Assembly: GCA_015057055.1 (NCBI GenBank)
Contig: SVFE01000005.1
Location: forward strand, 1-64,000
Length of the DNA: 64,000 nucleotides
Origin: Lachnospiraceae bacterium
GTDB lineage: Bacteria; Bacillota; Clostridia; Lachnospirales; Lachnospiraceae
Direction of reading: 5' to 3'
Position 1 is the stretch's first letter, and each line of letters opens with the position of its first letter. A program made the position numbers and the translations under genes. Under the pieces are notes generated by a model. The model searched no databases. It was not told the DNA's origin and was given only the letters and a program-made list of their open reading frames with translations. Positions 11,061-22,211 of this stretch are shown here, piece after piece.

Positions 11061-12788
11061 GTGAGAGAAATTGTTGATGAATTAAAATATATATTGTCGG
11101 CAAAAGAGAAAGGTCAGTTAGCGGGACTGTTTTTTATGATGCTTGCAGGCGGGTTTTTGGAACTATTGGGTGTTTCCGTGGTACTTCCCCTGGTGCAGGC
11201 AATCATGCAGCCGGATGCAGAAATTATCGGCGTTATCGGGGGTATCATCGGCCCGGGCGAGGGAGTGCACCGCAGGGTGGTTGTATTTTTGGCATTGTTA
11301 CTGATTGCATTGTACATCATTAAAAACGGATTTTTGCTTTGGATGTATCATGTCATTTTTTCTTTTGTTTACAAGGGCATGAAGAATCTTTCTTCCAGAA
11401 TGTTATCGGTTTATATGGGAGAGTCTTATGCAAAGCATTTGCACCGTAATGTATCGCAGATTCAAAGAACTGTACGGGGCGATGTCAGCGGATGCTATTA
11501 TGTGGTTAAATTTTTGCTCCAGATTATGACGGAAGCAATTATCTGTATTACGCTGGTGGGCTATCTTCTTCTTACGGATGTTAAAATTACGGTTTTCTTA
11601 ATGGCGCTTTTGGGTATCTGCTGCGGCCTGTTTTTGTTTTTTTCCAAGAAAAAAGTGAAGGAACTGGGCACCATAAGTCAAAACAGCCAGACAAAAATGA
11701 ACCAATGGATTTTGCAGTCCATGGGAGGAATGAAAGAGGTCCGTCTATTGGGGCGGGAAAGCTATTTTGTTGAAATGTATAACGAGCAAAACAAGGCATT
11801 TGCCGATGTAAACCGCAAACAACAGGTGATTTTGCAGATGCCCCGGATGCTGACGGAAACCGTCTGTATCTGCGGCGTGATGATTTTGCTTATTGTTGCG
11901 GCAAAGGCCGGCGAAAGTATGGAAAATATGGTTCCGGTATTTGCGGTATTTGCGGTTGCGGCCTTTCGGATGTTGCCCTCGGTGGGGAAAATTAACACTT
12001 TTTTGACGGAACTTATTTATTATCGGCCTACGGTGCATGCCGTGTACCGGGATTTGAAAGAATTGGAAGGTGAGCGTTGTTATTCCCAAAAGGAATGTTC
12101 GGAACTGATGCCTTTCCGGCAAGTCCTTTCCTTAAAGGATGTATCTTTCCGGTATTGGAACACGGAAGAGAATGTTTTGAAAAATGTTTCCTTGGAGGTT
12201 CCCAGGGGAAAAGCGGTAGCGCTGATTGGTCCTTCCGGCGCCGGAAAGACCACGCTGGCGGATCTTATTATGGGACTTTTAGAACCCGGAAGCGGAGAAG
12301 TATCGGTGGACGGGACGGATATAAAAAGCAATCTTTCCGGTTGGTATCGGCAAATCGGTTATGTGCCTCAGAGTATTTATTTGTCCGATGATACAATACA
12401 GAATAATGTGGCCTTTGGTCTTCGGGAAGAAGAAATAGATGAGGAAAAATTGTGGAAAGCCTTGGAACTGGCCCAGATTGCGGAGTTTGTTAAACAATTG
12501 CCGGAAGGAATTGAAACCAGGGTAGGAGAGCAGGGCGTACGTTTATCCGGCGGACAAAGGCAACGAATCGGAATTGCAAGGGCCTTATATCATGACCCGG
12601 AACTGTTGGTTTTGGATGAGGCAACTTCTGCGTTGGATACGGATACGGAAAAGGCAGTCATGGACGCGATTAATCATCTGCACGGTGAAAAAACCATGGT
12701 GATTATCGCCCACCGGCTTACCACCATTGAAAAATGTGATATTATTTATGAAGTTACAAAACAAGGTGTAGTGCAAAAGAAAGATTAG
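11061..12788 (+). CDS. ABC transporter, fused TM and ATPase domains (MsbA/PglK-type lipid-linked saccharide flippase-like)
   Basis: N-terminal TM segments; Walker A GPSGAGKTTL, signature LSGGQRQRIGIARAL, Walker B LLVLDEATSALD, H-loop IIAHRL. Confidence 0.92.
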   Translation: MREIVDELKYILSAKEKGQLAGLFFMMLAGGFLELLGVSVVLPLVQAIMQPDAEIIGVIGGIIGPGEGVHRRVVVFLALLLIALYIIKNGFLLWMYHVIFSFVYKGMKNLSSRMLSVYMGESYAKHLHRNVSQIQRTVRGDVSGCYYVVKFLLQIMTEAIICITLVGYLLLTDVKITVFLMALLGICCGLFLFFSKKKVKELGTISQNSQTKMNQWILQSMGGMKEVRLLGRESYFVEMYNEQNKAFADVNRKQQVILQMPRMLTETVCICGVMILLIVAAKAGESMENMVPVFAVFAVAAFRMLPSVGKINTFLTELIYYRPTVHAVYRDLKELEGERCYSQKECSELMPFRQVLSLKDVSFRYWNTEENVLKNVSLEVPRGKAVALIGPSGAGKTTLADLIMGLLEPGSGEVSVDGTDIKSNLSGWYRQIGYVPQSIYLSDDTIQNNVAFGLREEEIDEEKLWKALELAQIAEFVKQLPEGIETRVGEQGVRLSGGQRQRIGIARALYHDPELLVLDEATSALDTDTEKAVMDAINHLHGEKTMVIIAHRLTTIEKCDIIYEVTKQGVVQKKD

Positions 12789-12893
12789 CCGGATTTTCCG
12801 GTTCGGAATTTGTCGAATTTCGGAAAATAAGGGCGATGGGTTGCCGTGGAATCGGAATCATTTTGTGGTAAAATTGTCACAAAAGAGAAAACG

Positions 12894-13169
12894 ATGGGAA
12901 GGCGATACGACATTATGATTTATATGCACTATTGTAAAAAATGCGATTATCTGCACATGCTTAGCGGACACCGCACAAATTGTCCGGGGTGCAATGATAC
13001 ACTGACGGAATTAAAAATATCCTATATGGATTATTATAAAATGGATTTAAAAGAGCGAGAGGCATTGGCCGCAAACTGCAGGAACGAGGACTTTTTGAAA
13101 AAAAGTGCCTATGTATATAAAAAACATAAGTTTAGCAAGTGGTACAAAGAAGGTCGGGAGCGGGGATAG
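12894..13169 (+). CDS. Small protein with zinc-ribbon-like CxxC...CxxC
   Basis: MHYCKKCDYLHMLSGHRTNCPGCND; ORF track start 12846, alternative ATG at 12894/12915. Confidence 0.6.
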   Translation: MGRRYDIMIYMHYCKKCDYLHMLSGHRTNCPGCNDTLTELKISYMDYYKMDLKEREALAANCRNEDFLKKSAYVYKKHKFSKWYKEGRERG

Positions 13170-13179
13170 AAAAATATCA

Positions 13180-13208
13180 TTTACATAATCGGAAATTATG
13201 GCTATAAT
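13180..13208 (+). promoter_or_regulatory. Putative sigma-A promoter of gmd-rmd unit
   Basis: TTTACA (13180-13185), 17-nt spacer, TATAAT (13203-13208), about 40 nt upstream of the gmd start. Confidence 0.65.
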
Positions 13209-13226
13209 ATTACTAATATTGTTTGA

Positions 13227-14291
<1,065 letters not shown>

Positions 14292-14319
14292 AATTCTTAC
14301 AGGAAACGCAAAGAAAGAT

Positions 14320-14365
14320 AAGGGAATGAAGAAGGGAAGCAGACAATTCTCTTTTCCATTCCCTT
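14320..14365 (+). terminator. Hairpin between gmd and rmd (terminator/attenuator candidate)
   Basis: aagggaatg (14320-14328) pairs with cattccctt (14357-14365). Confidence 0.45.
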
Positions 14366-14389
14366 TTGCATATTTGGAGGAACAATCCT

Positions 14390-15337
14390 ATGAAAAAGGC
14401 ATTGGTAATCGGTGCAGCGGGATTTGTGGGGAGTTATCTGATCCGGCACTTGCACGATGAATGCGGCTTTGAGGTGGCAGCTACGAAATTACCCCAGGAA
14501 AACCTTGGGAACCTGCCGGCCAAAGTTTACGATTTGAATATTTTGAATAAGGATGATGTGGTGGCAATTTTGTATGAAGTGCGACCGGATTACATTTTTC
14601 ATCTGGCGGCGCAAAGTTCCGTCAGCGTGGCGTGGAAAAATCCCCAGCTTACGGTAGATGTAAATATAAAAGGCGCAGTAAACGTAATGGATGCGGTGCG
14701 GGAACTGTATTATAAACCCAGGGTTGTGCTGATTGGGTCAGGGGAAGAATACGGACATATCCGGGACGGAGAGACGCCGATTAGGGAGGACAACCGTTTA
14801 AATCCCGGCAATATATATGCTGCGACCAAAGCCTGCCAGAATATGATCGGAAGCATCTATTCCAAAGCGTATGATATGGAACTGATTATGGTGCGGGCGT
14901 TTAATCATATCGGCCCCGGACAGAGTTCCATTTTTGTGGTTTCGGATTTCTGCAAGCAGGTGGCCGACATTGAAAAGGGTGAAAAAGAACCGGTTATGTA
15001 TGTGGGCAATCTTTCGGCGATGCGGGACTTTACGGATGTGCGTGATGTGGTAAGAGCCTATGCCCTCTTGGCAGAAAAAGGGGAAAACGGGGAGACTTAC
15101 AACGTGGGAAGCGGTAATGCGGTTGCGATTCGGGAAATTCTGGATAAGATTATTTCTTTTTCCACGGCGGAGATTAAAGTGGAAATTGACCCAGCCAAAA
15201 TTCGCCCTGTGGATGTTCCGATTATTGAGGCGGATATTTCCAAGTTGCAGGCAGTTACCGGTTGGAAGCCGGAGATTTCGTTGGAAGAAACGATTAAAGA
15301 AGTATTGAATTACTGGCGAAACGCAGGAAAGGAATAG
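14390..15337 (+). CDS. rmd: GDP-4-dehydro-6-deoxy-D-mannose reductase (GDP-D-rhamnose synthesis)
   Basis: ALVIGAAGFVGSYLIRHL, HLAAQSSVSVAWKNP, VRAFNHIGPGQSSIFVVSDF, immediately after gmd. Confidence 0.85.
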   Translation: MKKALVIGAAGFVGSYLIRHLHDECGFEVAATKLPQENLGNLPAKVYDLNILNKDDVVAILYEVRPDYIFHLAAQSSVSVAWKNPQLTVDVNIKGAVNVMDAVRELYYKPRVVLIGSGEEYGHIRDGETPIREDNRLNPGNIYAATKACQNMIGSIYSKAYDMELIMVRAFNHIGPGQSSIFVVSDFCKQVADIEKGEKEPVMYVGNLSAMRDFTDVRDVVRAYALLAEKGENGETYNVGSGNAVAIREILDKIISFSTAEIKVEIDPAKIRPVDVPIIEADISKLQAVTGWKPEISLEETIKEVLNYWRNAGKE

Positions 15338-15339
15338 TT

Positions 15340-16239
15340 ATGAGAGAAAAATTATTTGATACAACGGGAATGACAAGTTCGGAACGAATTTTTCACACCC
15401 CTTCTATTTTTGCCAGAAACAGTTTGAATTATGTGCAGGAAGTCGGTGTTTTAAAGAGTTTAAAGCCCCATGTATGTGCCCGGGAGAATATTGAGTCTTT
15501 CTTGTTCTTTATGGTTTTGGAAGGAGAGGGCCGTGTCTTTTCTGAGGGGAAAAATTATACGGTGAAAAAAGGGGACGGTGTTTTTCTGGATTGCCGGAAT
15601 TACTATGAGCATCAAAGCAGTGAGGAGAATCCCTGGGAGATTAAATGGATTCATTTTGACGGTTTGGAAGTAAAGCGTTGCTTTGACGAATTGGTTTCGA
15701 AAAAAGAATTTGTACCGGTATTTGCCTTGGGAAAAAATGCAGAAGTATATGCAAGTCTGTGGGAGAAGATTAAAGAGGCACAGAATCGAAAAACCCTGTT
15801 GGATGAAATGGATTCTTCCAGATTTTTGTTTGAAATATTTACTTTGTGTATGCGGGATATGCAAAACGGTAACGGAGGGGCAGAAGATTTGGAGGGAAAA
15901 CTCAGTCCCAGTGATTTCGAAGCAATTCGCGAATGCATTAATGAGCGGTTTGCCGAGGACGGATTGGCCGAGGAACTTGCCGGAAAATACGGGTTGGATA
16001 CGGATGGGCTGAATTCTCTGTTTGGGAAAAAATACGGTATTTCCGTAACGGATTACATTTTTAACCGGAAATTTAATAAGGCAAAGGAAATGCTTCGGTT
16101 TACCATTAAGCCGGTGGAGGAAATTGCAAAAGAGTCCGGCCTTGGTTCTGAAGCGGTACTCCGGGGATTATTTGAGGAAAATGAAAAAATGTGTCCGGAG
16201 GATTACCGGAAGAAATGGGCACAGTGGATTAAAGGCTGA
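15340..16239 (+). CDS. AraC-family transcriptional regulator with cupin N-terminus
   Basis: FFMVLEGEGRVFSEGKNYTVKKGDGVFLDCRNYYEHQ cupin; C-terminal AraC HTH-like YGISVTDYIFNRKFNKAKEML...EEIAKESGLGSEAVLRGLF. Confidence 0.85.
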   Translation: MREKLFDTTGMTSSERIFHTPSIFARNSLNYVQEVGVLKSLKPHVCARENIESFLFFMVLEGEGRVFSEGKNYTVKKGDGVFLDCRNYYEHQSSEENPWEIKWIHFDGLEVKRCFDELVSKKEFVPVFALGKNAEVYASLWEKIKEAQNRKTLLDEMDSSRFLFEIFTLCMRDMQNGNGGAEDLEGKLSPSDFEAIRECINERFAEDGLAEELAGKYGLDTDGLNSLFGKKYGISVTDYIFNRKFNKAKEMLRFTIKPVEEIAKESGLGSEAVLRGLFEENEKMCPEDYRKKWAQWIKG

Positions 16240-16381
16240 TTTTGGCGAAAAACAATACTTTTATGGTAAAATTCACTTAAATTGTCGAAAAATAAGCGTT
16301 TTATTTTGGATACAATGTGTAGGAAAAAATAATGCGGTATGTGATATAATGGTTGCATGTTAATTTTTGGGAGGTAAAAAA

Positions 16382-17665
16382 ATGAAAGCATTTAAGAAGT
16401 TAATGGTTATTGCTGCTTCTGCTGTAATGATGGTTTCACTGGTTGCTTGTGACAAGTCCGGAGAAATTGTTACAGAAGTGGCAGAAGATTATGCAGCAGC
16501 TTTGGCAGACATCGATTTTGATGCAATTGAAGAGATGTCCACAGAAGTTGGTGAGGATGCTATGCTTGAGCTGGAATCCACCGACAGTGCAGTTCTTGAG
16601 GAAGCACTTTCCACGATTACTTATGAAGTAGACGTTGAGTCGGTTGAGGCTTCTGCAAAAGAGGGAGAAGGCTCCATCGATGTTGAATTCACCTATGTTG
16701 ATTTGGAAGCCCTTGCTGAGGACGAAGATTTGACTGTAGATGAGGATACCTTTGTTGATGCTATCGCAGATGGCGAAACAACATCCGTTTCCGTTACGCT
16801 TGAATTTGAACTTGATGATGAAGATTGGTTAGTATCCAATGCCGATGATGTTATTGAAACAGTATTCGATGATCTTGCATCTTTCGAAATTTCATTCGAG
16901 CCGGCACTGGCTGCAATGATTGATGAAATCGTTTGGTACGATACAATCAACTCTACATTCTCAGATTCTTATGAATTTGATAATCCGTACTACATTGAAG
17001 CTGACATCAGACTGAACGAGGAAGGCGTTGCAGCAGCCAATGATATTATGGTTGAGTACATTATTTTCCAGAACGGTTCTGAAGTATACAGCGGTACTGC
17101 AACTCCGGTAGAATATACTGACGGTACATTCATCGAAATGCCTTTCTATGCATACGATGATCCTAGTAGTGACGGTATGTATGTTTCTGCAGGTTCCTAT
17201 ACCGCAGAGGTGTATGATATGGATGGAAATTTGGTAGTTACTTCACCCACCTGTACCATTACCAATTCTGTTGTAGCAGAACCTTCCGGTCCGGCAGATA
17301 TCCCTGTTTCTGTGGAAGAAGGTATTTCTCCGTATGCGTACATGCTTGAAGATGTTTACTGGTGGACAAACAACTCTGATACATTGGAACTTGATTTGAT
17401 TCCGGCAGATGATTATTACTATAATGATTTCGTTTATACTTTTATGGTATTTGATTCAAACAATATGGATGAACCGATTTACATTTGTGATGAATTCAGA
17501 ACAGATTCCGGTTCATATTTGGAAAACTATTTCTATGCATCTGATATCGGTTTGGACGAGTTTGATCCCAGTGTAGTTTACATGATGGTAGTCGTAGATG
17601 AAGCCGGTGATATTGTAGCTTATGGTACAAGTGATTACGATGAGTTCGAATCCATTCCCCAGTAG
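16382..17665 (+). CDS. Acidic secreted lipoprotein of unknown function
   Basis: MKAFKKLMVIAASAVMMVSLVACDKSG signal peptide with lipobox LVAC; acidic repeats. Confidence 0.75.
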   Translation: MKAFKKLMVIAASAVMMVSLVACDKSGEIVTEVAEDYAAALADIDFDAIEEMSTEVGEDAMLELESTDSAVLEEALSTITYEVDVESVEASAKEGEGSIDVEFTYVDLEALAEDEDLTVDEDTFVDAIADGETTSVSVTLEFELDDEDWLVSNADDVIETVFDDLASFEISFEPALAAMIDEIVWYDTINSTFSDSYEFDNPYYIEADIRLNEEGVAAANDIMVEYIIFQNGSEVYSGTATPVEYTDGTFIEMPFYAYDDPSSDGMYVSAGSYTAEVYDMDGNLVVTSPTCTITNSVVAEPSGPADIPVSVEEGISPYAYMLEDVYWWTNNSDTLELDLIPADDYYYNDFVYTFMVFDSNNMDEPIYICDEFRTDSGSYLENYFYASDIGLDEFDPSVVYMMVVVDEAGDIVAYGTSDYDEFESIPQ

Positions 17666-17701
17666 TAGGAAGTGCTAAGTTACTTATTTAAGAAAAAAGA
17701 A

Positions 17702-17730
17702 AACCTGCAACCATTGGTTGCAGGTTTTTT
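17702..17730 (+). terminator. Rho-independent terminator
   Basis: aacctgcaaccattggttgcaggtttttt hairpin plus T-run, downstream of 16382-17665. Confidence 0.9.
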
Positions 17731-17749
17731 GTTGATTAAATTTAAAAAA

Positions 17750-18520
17750 TTATGCTTTGGGGCTTCCGTATTTTAATTTTTTTTCTTCCAGTTTTTCAAG
17801 GCTCCAGTGTTGTACCTTCATTCCTTTGCCCCGGTTGGTTGCGGCGCTCATCAGGTGAAATACCTGTTTCAAATACTGGATGGTTACTTTGGTGGAAAGT
17901 TTGGATTCGCCGGCTTCCCGTTCCTGGAAAACATAGGGAGTTTCCAGAACTTTTTTAACCGGACACATGGCAATAACTTCTACCATGATTTTCCATCCAA
18001 TGGGATTTAATGCGATTCCTTCCAGTAATTCCCTGCGAATCATGAACAATCCGCTGGTCGGATCGGTTACTTTACGAAGACAGGGAAGAAGAATTTTTCC
18101 GATATAGCGTGCGGTCCAGGATACGAATTTTCTCCAAAGATTTAATCCGCCGTCACTTCCGCCCGGAATAAAACGGCTGGGAATTGCCATGTCGGCATGG
18201 GCTTCCATTGCAGCATACATATCCATCAAAACCTCAGGCGGATGCTGGAGGTCTGCGTCCATAACGGCTACGTAGTCCCCTTTTGCCAAGGAAAATCCTT
18301 TAACAACGGCAGTAGCCAGACCCTTTTCATCGCTGCGGTGATGCAATACGACGGTGGGGTCTGTTTTGGCTATCTCCGCAATAACTTCGGGTGTGCTGTC
18401 CTGACTGTCGTCCACAAAAACCACTTCGTGGGGAATTCCGGGTAAAGCGCCGTGAATCCGTTCCAAAAGCGGCTTGATGTTGTCCTTTTCGTTGTAAGTA
18501 GGAATAACAATTGAAATCAT
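17750..18520 (-). CDS. Dolichyl-phosphate mannosyltransferase-like GT2 (polyprenyl-phosphate glycosyltransferase)
   Basis: MISIVIPTYNEKDNIKPLLERI, VFVDDSQDST, VMDADLQHPPE, PTSGLFMIRRELL; DPM1-like without C-terminal TM. Confidence 0.92.
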   Translation of the reverse strand: MISIVIPTYNEKDNIKPLLERIHGALPGIPHEVVFVDDSQDSTPEVIAEIAKTDPTVVLHHRSDEKGLATAVVKGFSLAKGDYVAVMDADLQHPPEVLMDMYAAMEAHADMAIPSRFIPGGSDGGLNLWRKFVSWTARYIGKILLPCLRKVTDPTSGLFMIRRELLEGIALNPIGWKIMVEVIAMCPVKKVLETPYVFQEREAGESKLSTKVTIQYLKQVFHLMSAATNRGKGMKVQHWSLEKLEEKKLKYGSPKA

Positions 18521-18631
18521 AAGGGTTCCTTTCCGAAAATAATGATTGCGAAATGCAACATTTTCCACTTTTCATTTGATGCCTTCTATTATAGCACGAA
18601 TTATACGAAACGGGTAGAAAAATATATAGTT

Positions 18632-18661
18632 TTGACATGTGGTGATAAAGGATGCTATAAT
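18632..18661 (+). promoter_or_regulatory. Putative sigma-A promoter of manC-like gene
   Basis: TTGACA (18632-18637), 18-nt spacer, TATAAT (18656-18661). Confidence 0.75.
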
Positions 18662-18697
18662 ATTGTGACCTATAAAGAAAAAAACAGGGGGATTAAA

Positions 18698-19768
18698 ATG
18701 AAGGTTACAGCACTCATTATGGCCGGCGGCAAAGGTGAACGTTTTTGGCCCAGAAGCAGAAAAAATAATCCGAAGCAGTTTCTTTGTCTTACCGGTGACG
18801 GTAAAACCATGATTCAGCAGACCGTAGACCGCATTCTTCCGTTGGTGGCGATGGAGGATATTTATATCGCGACCAATAAGGATTATAAGAAATTGGTTCG
18901 CCAGCAGCTTCCGGAACTGCCGGAGGAAAATATTTTGTGCGAGCCGGTGGGAAGAAATACTGCGCCCTGCATCGGTCTTGGTGCGGTGCATATTCGTAAA
19001 AAATATGAAGATGCTATTATGTTGGTACTTCCCAGTGATCATTTGATTAAGTATAAGGGAATGTTTTTGACGGTATTACAGGATGCAATTAAGGTTGCGG
19101 AGGAAGACAATAACCTGGTAACGCTGGGGATTACCCCCACTGCTCCGGAAACCGGATACGGATACATTAAATTTAATCCCGGCACGATTCAGGGAAGAGC
19201 ATTTGCGGTAGACTGTTTTGTGGAAAAACCGGATACGGCCAAAGCGAAGGAATATCTGGAGTCGGAAGAATATATGTGGAATTCCGGAATGTTTGTGTGG
19301 AAGGCCTCTACGATTTTGGCATCCCTGGAAAAGCATTTGCCTAAAATCTATGAAGGATTGCTTCGCATAGAAGAGACCATCGGTACGGAGGATGCAGAGG
19401 CGGTTTTAAATGGTGTGTTTGATACCATTCCTTCGGAATCCATCGACTACGGAATTTTGGAAAAAGAAGATCATATTTATGTACTCCCCGGAACCTTCGG
19501 ATGGGATGATGTGGGCTCCTGGCTCTCCGTAGAACGAATGAAGCCGCTTAATGATTCCGGAAATGTGGTGGAAGGTAATGCCATGACAGTCAATGTCAAG
19601 AATTGTATTATTGAAGGTTCGGACAAGCTGATTGCGGCCATCGGAATCCGGGATTTGATTGTGGTTGATACCGAAGACGCAACCCTCATTTGTACGAAGG
19701 ACAGTACGGCAGATATTAAAAAAATTGTAGAAAATCTTAAAATATGTAACAGAGAGAAATACTTATAA
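18698..19768 (+). CDS. manC: Mannose-1-phosphate guanylyltransferase
   Basis: ALIMAGGKGERFWPRSRKNNPKQFL, EPVGRNTAPCIGLGA, VLPSDHLI, FVEKPD, WNSGMFVWK. Confidence 0.95.
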   Translation: MKVTALIMAGGKGERFWPRSRKNNPKQFLCLTGDGKTMIQQTVDRILPLVAMEDIYIATNKDYKKLVRQQLPELPEENILCEPVGRNTAPCIGLGAVHIRKKYEDAIMLVLPSDHLIKYKGMFLTVLQDAIKVAEEDNNLVTLGITPTAPETGYGYIKFNPGTIQGRAFAVDCFVEKPDTAKAKEYLESEEYMWNSGMFVWKASTILASLEKHLPKIYEGLLRIEETIGTEDAEAVLNGVFDTIPSESIDYGILEKEDHIYVLPGTFGWDDVGSWLSVERMKPLNDSGNVVEGNAMTVNVKNCIIEGSDKLIAAIGIRDLIVVDTEDATLICTKDSTADIKKIVENLKICNREKYL

Positions 19769-19792
19769 TAAAAATACCGGAGGAAAAAGAAA

Positions 19793-21112
19793 ATGCGTAT
19801 AGCAGTTGCAGGAACAGGATATGTTGGATTGGTAACGGGAACCTGCTTGGCGGAAGTCGGACATAATGTTATTTGTGTGGATGTGGATGCTGCAAAAATT
19901 GAATTGATGAAGAGTGGTGTATCCCCCATTTATGAAATGGATTTGGAAGAACTGATGCAAAAGAACTATGCAGCAGGAAGATTGGATTATACGACGGATT
20001 ACAAGAGCGCTTATGCCGATGCGGAAGTGATTTTTATCGGTGTCGGTACTCCGGAGATGCCGGACGGAAGTGCAAATCTGCAGTATGTCTTTGGCGTAGC
20101 AAAGCAGATTGCGGAGTCTGTGACAAGGGATTGTCTTGTGGTAGTAAAGTCAACGGTGCCTATTGGTACCAATGACAAGGTGGAGGCTTATTTGCGGGAG
20201 AATCTGGTAAATCCGGTTCATATTGAAGTGGCTTCCAATCCGGAATTCCTGGCACAGGGTACGGCGGTCAGAGATACCCTGCATGCGGCCCGTTGTGTTA
20301 TCGGAACGGAGTCCAAAGAGGCGGAAAGCATCATGATGCAGGTGTATGAACCGTTTGGAAGACCGATTGTATCAGTTAGCCGCAGAAGCGCGGAAATGAT
20401 TAAATATGCCAGCAATGATTTCCTGGCATTGAAGATTTCTTATATGAATGATCTTGCTAACCTTTGCGAGTTGGTGGGAGCAGATATCCTGGATGTGGCA
20501 AAGGGAATGAGTTACGATGAAAGAATCGGTAGCAGGTTCCTTAATGCCGGTATCGGATACGGCGGAAGCTGTTTCCCGAAGGATACCAAAGCATTGAAAT
20601 CACTGGCAGCGGATTTGGGATACGAGATGAAGACGGTAGGTGCTGCAATTGAGGTAAATGCAAAGCAGCAGCTCAAATTGTATGATAAAGCAAAGAGTGC
20701 AGGAATTGACTTTGCAGGGAAAAAAGTGGCTGTTTTGGGACTTGCGTTTAAAGCGGGTACGGATGATTTGCGTGAAGCGGCATCCCTTAAGAATGTACCG
20801 CTTCTTTTGGAAGAAGGTGCGCAGATTTGTGCATTTGATCCTGTGGCAGAGGCGAATTTCAAAAAGCATTATCCGGAAGGAATGTGTGGTAACGGCAAGA
20901 TTTCTTATGTAAGTACGCCGGCGGAGGCTCTGCAGGATGCGGATGTATGCTTTGTCTTCACGGAGTGGAAAGAGTGCCGCGAGGTGACACCGGATTTGTT
21001 TGTTAAACTCATGAAAACACCGGTTGTTTTTGATGGCAGAAATATTTATCAGCCTGCGGAAATGGAAGCGGCAAAAGTTACGTATTTCGGAATCGGTAGA
21101 GGAAAGGCTTAA
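19793..21112 (+). CDS. ugd: UDP-glucose 6-dehydrogenase
   Basis: MRIAVAGTGYVGLVTGTCLAEVGHNVICVDVD, GVGTPEMPDGSANL, STVPIGT, GIGYGGSCFPKDTKAL. Confidence 0.96.
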   Translation: MRIAVAGTGYVGLVTGTCLAEVGHNVICVDVDAAKIELMKSGVSPIYEMDLEELMQKNYAAGRLDYTTDYKSAYADAEVIFIGVGTPEMPDGSANLQYVFGVAKQIAESVTRDCLVVVKSTVPIGTNDKVEAYLRENLVNPVHIEVASNPEFLAQGTAVRDTLHAARCVIGTESKEAESIMMQVYEPFGRPIVSVSRRSAEMIKYASNDFLALKISYMNDLANLCELVGADILDVAKGMSYDERIGSRFLNAGIGYGGSCFPKDTKALKSLAADLGYEMKTVGAAIEVNAKQQLKLYDKAKSAGIDFAGKKVAVLGLAFKAGTDDLREAASLKNVPLLLEEGAQICAFDPVAEANFKKHYPEGMCGNGKISYVSTPAEALQDADVCFVFTEWKECREVTPDLFVKLMKTPVVFDGRNIYQPAEMEAAKVTYFGIGRGKA

Positions 21113-22194
21113 TGGAAATTTTTCAAATGGTAACAACATTTGGATTGTGGTTGTTGGTGATTCCCTTTTGTGTCGGTATTATACCGGCAGTGGCTCTGGG
21201 CGAAAAAAGGAAAGCACCTTCGACCGTATTTTTGACAGGCTGGATATTGATGCTGGCCCTTTTTCAGGTATGCGCGGTACCTTGCGTACTTTTAAGAAAA
21301 ACACTGACTGATTTGGACTTTATGTATACGGTAATGCTGGGATTGCTTTCCATGATAGGGGTAATTATCGTAGCAATTGAACTTACACGGAAAAATGTGG
21401 CGGATTGCTTTGCTTTTCCGAACACCAAAAACAGCAGCAAAGAGGAGTGGTTAACCTGGAGTCTCTTTGCTGTTTTGTTTGTTTTCCAAATGGTTATGGC
21501 AGTGATTTATATGACGCCTGACGGAGATGATGCCTATTACGTTACCCATGCGGTTATGGCGGATGAATTTGACTCGATGTATGTCATGGAACCGTATACC
21601 GGTGTGGTGGGGGTATTGGACCAACGACATGTTTTGGCACCATTCCCTATGTTCATTGCTCTTTTGGCGAGAAAATCGGGGCTGCATGCAGCGGCGGTTG
21701 CCCATACGATATTGCCGCTGGTGTTGATACCACTGACGTACCTGACGTTTTATAAACTGGGAAAAGCGTTTTGGAAAAAAGAAGAAAAGAAGCTTTCCGT
21801 TTACATGGTGCTGATTGCCATGGTGCAGATGTTTGGAGGTTCTTCGGTCTATACCAACGAAACCTTCTTTCTGACCAGAACCTGGCAGGGGAAATCTCTT
21901 TTGGCCAATCTGATTTTGCCGATGGCTTTGTATATTTTGTTTATGATATGTAAAAAAACAGAGCGGGGAAAGAGGATTCCGAAAGGAAGCGTTTCGGGTT
22001 GGTATATTTTACTTTTTCTGGTAAATATGACCGGTGCATTGGCAAGTAGTTTGGGACTTTTGCTTCTTTTGATTCTGGAGGGAGGATTTTTGCTTCTCAT
22101 AGCCCTGCGGAACCGGCACCCTTGGGTTGTTTTTGCGGGAGTCGGCAGTGCACTTCCCTGTTTTCTGTTCATTTTGTTATATGTATTGTTATAG
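21112..22194 (+). CDS. Polytopic membrane protein (DUF6077-like N-terminal part)
   Basis: Multiple hydrophobic segments; ends in a TM segment; neighbour in another frame looks like the continuation. Confidence 0.55.
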   Translation: MEIFQMVTTFGLWLLVIPFCVGIIPAVALGEKRKAPSTVFLTGWILMLALFQVCAVPCVLLRKTLTDLDFMYTVMLGLLSMIGVIIVAIELTRKNVADCFAFPNTKNSSKEEWLTWSLFAVLFVFQMVMAVIYMTPDGDDAYYVTHAVMADEFDSMYVMEPYTGVVGVLDQRHVLAPFPMFIALLARKSGLHAAAVAHTILPLVLIPLTYLTFYKLGKAFWKKEEKKLSVYMVLIAMVQMFGGSSVYTNETFFLTRTWQGKSLLANLILPMALYILFMICKKTERGKRIPKGSVSGWYILLFLVNMTGALASSLGLLLLLILEGGFLLLIALRNRHPWVVFAGVGSALPCFLFILLYVLL

Positions 22195-22211
22195 TGTGAG
22201 GGTAAAGGAAT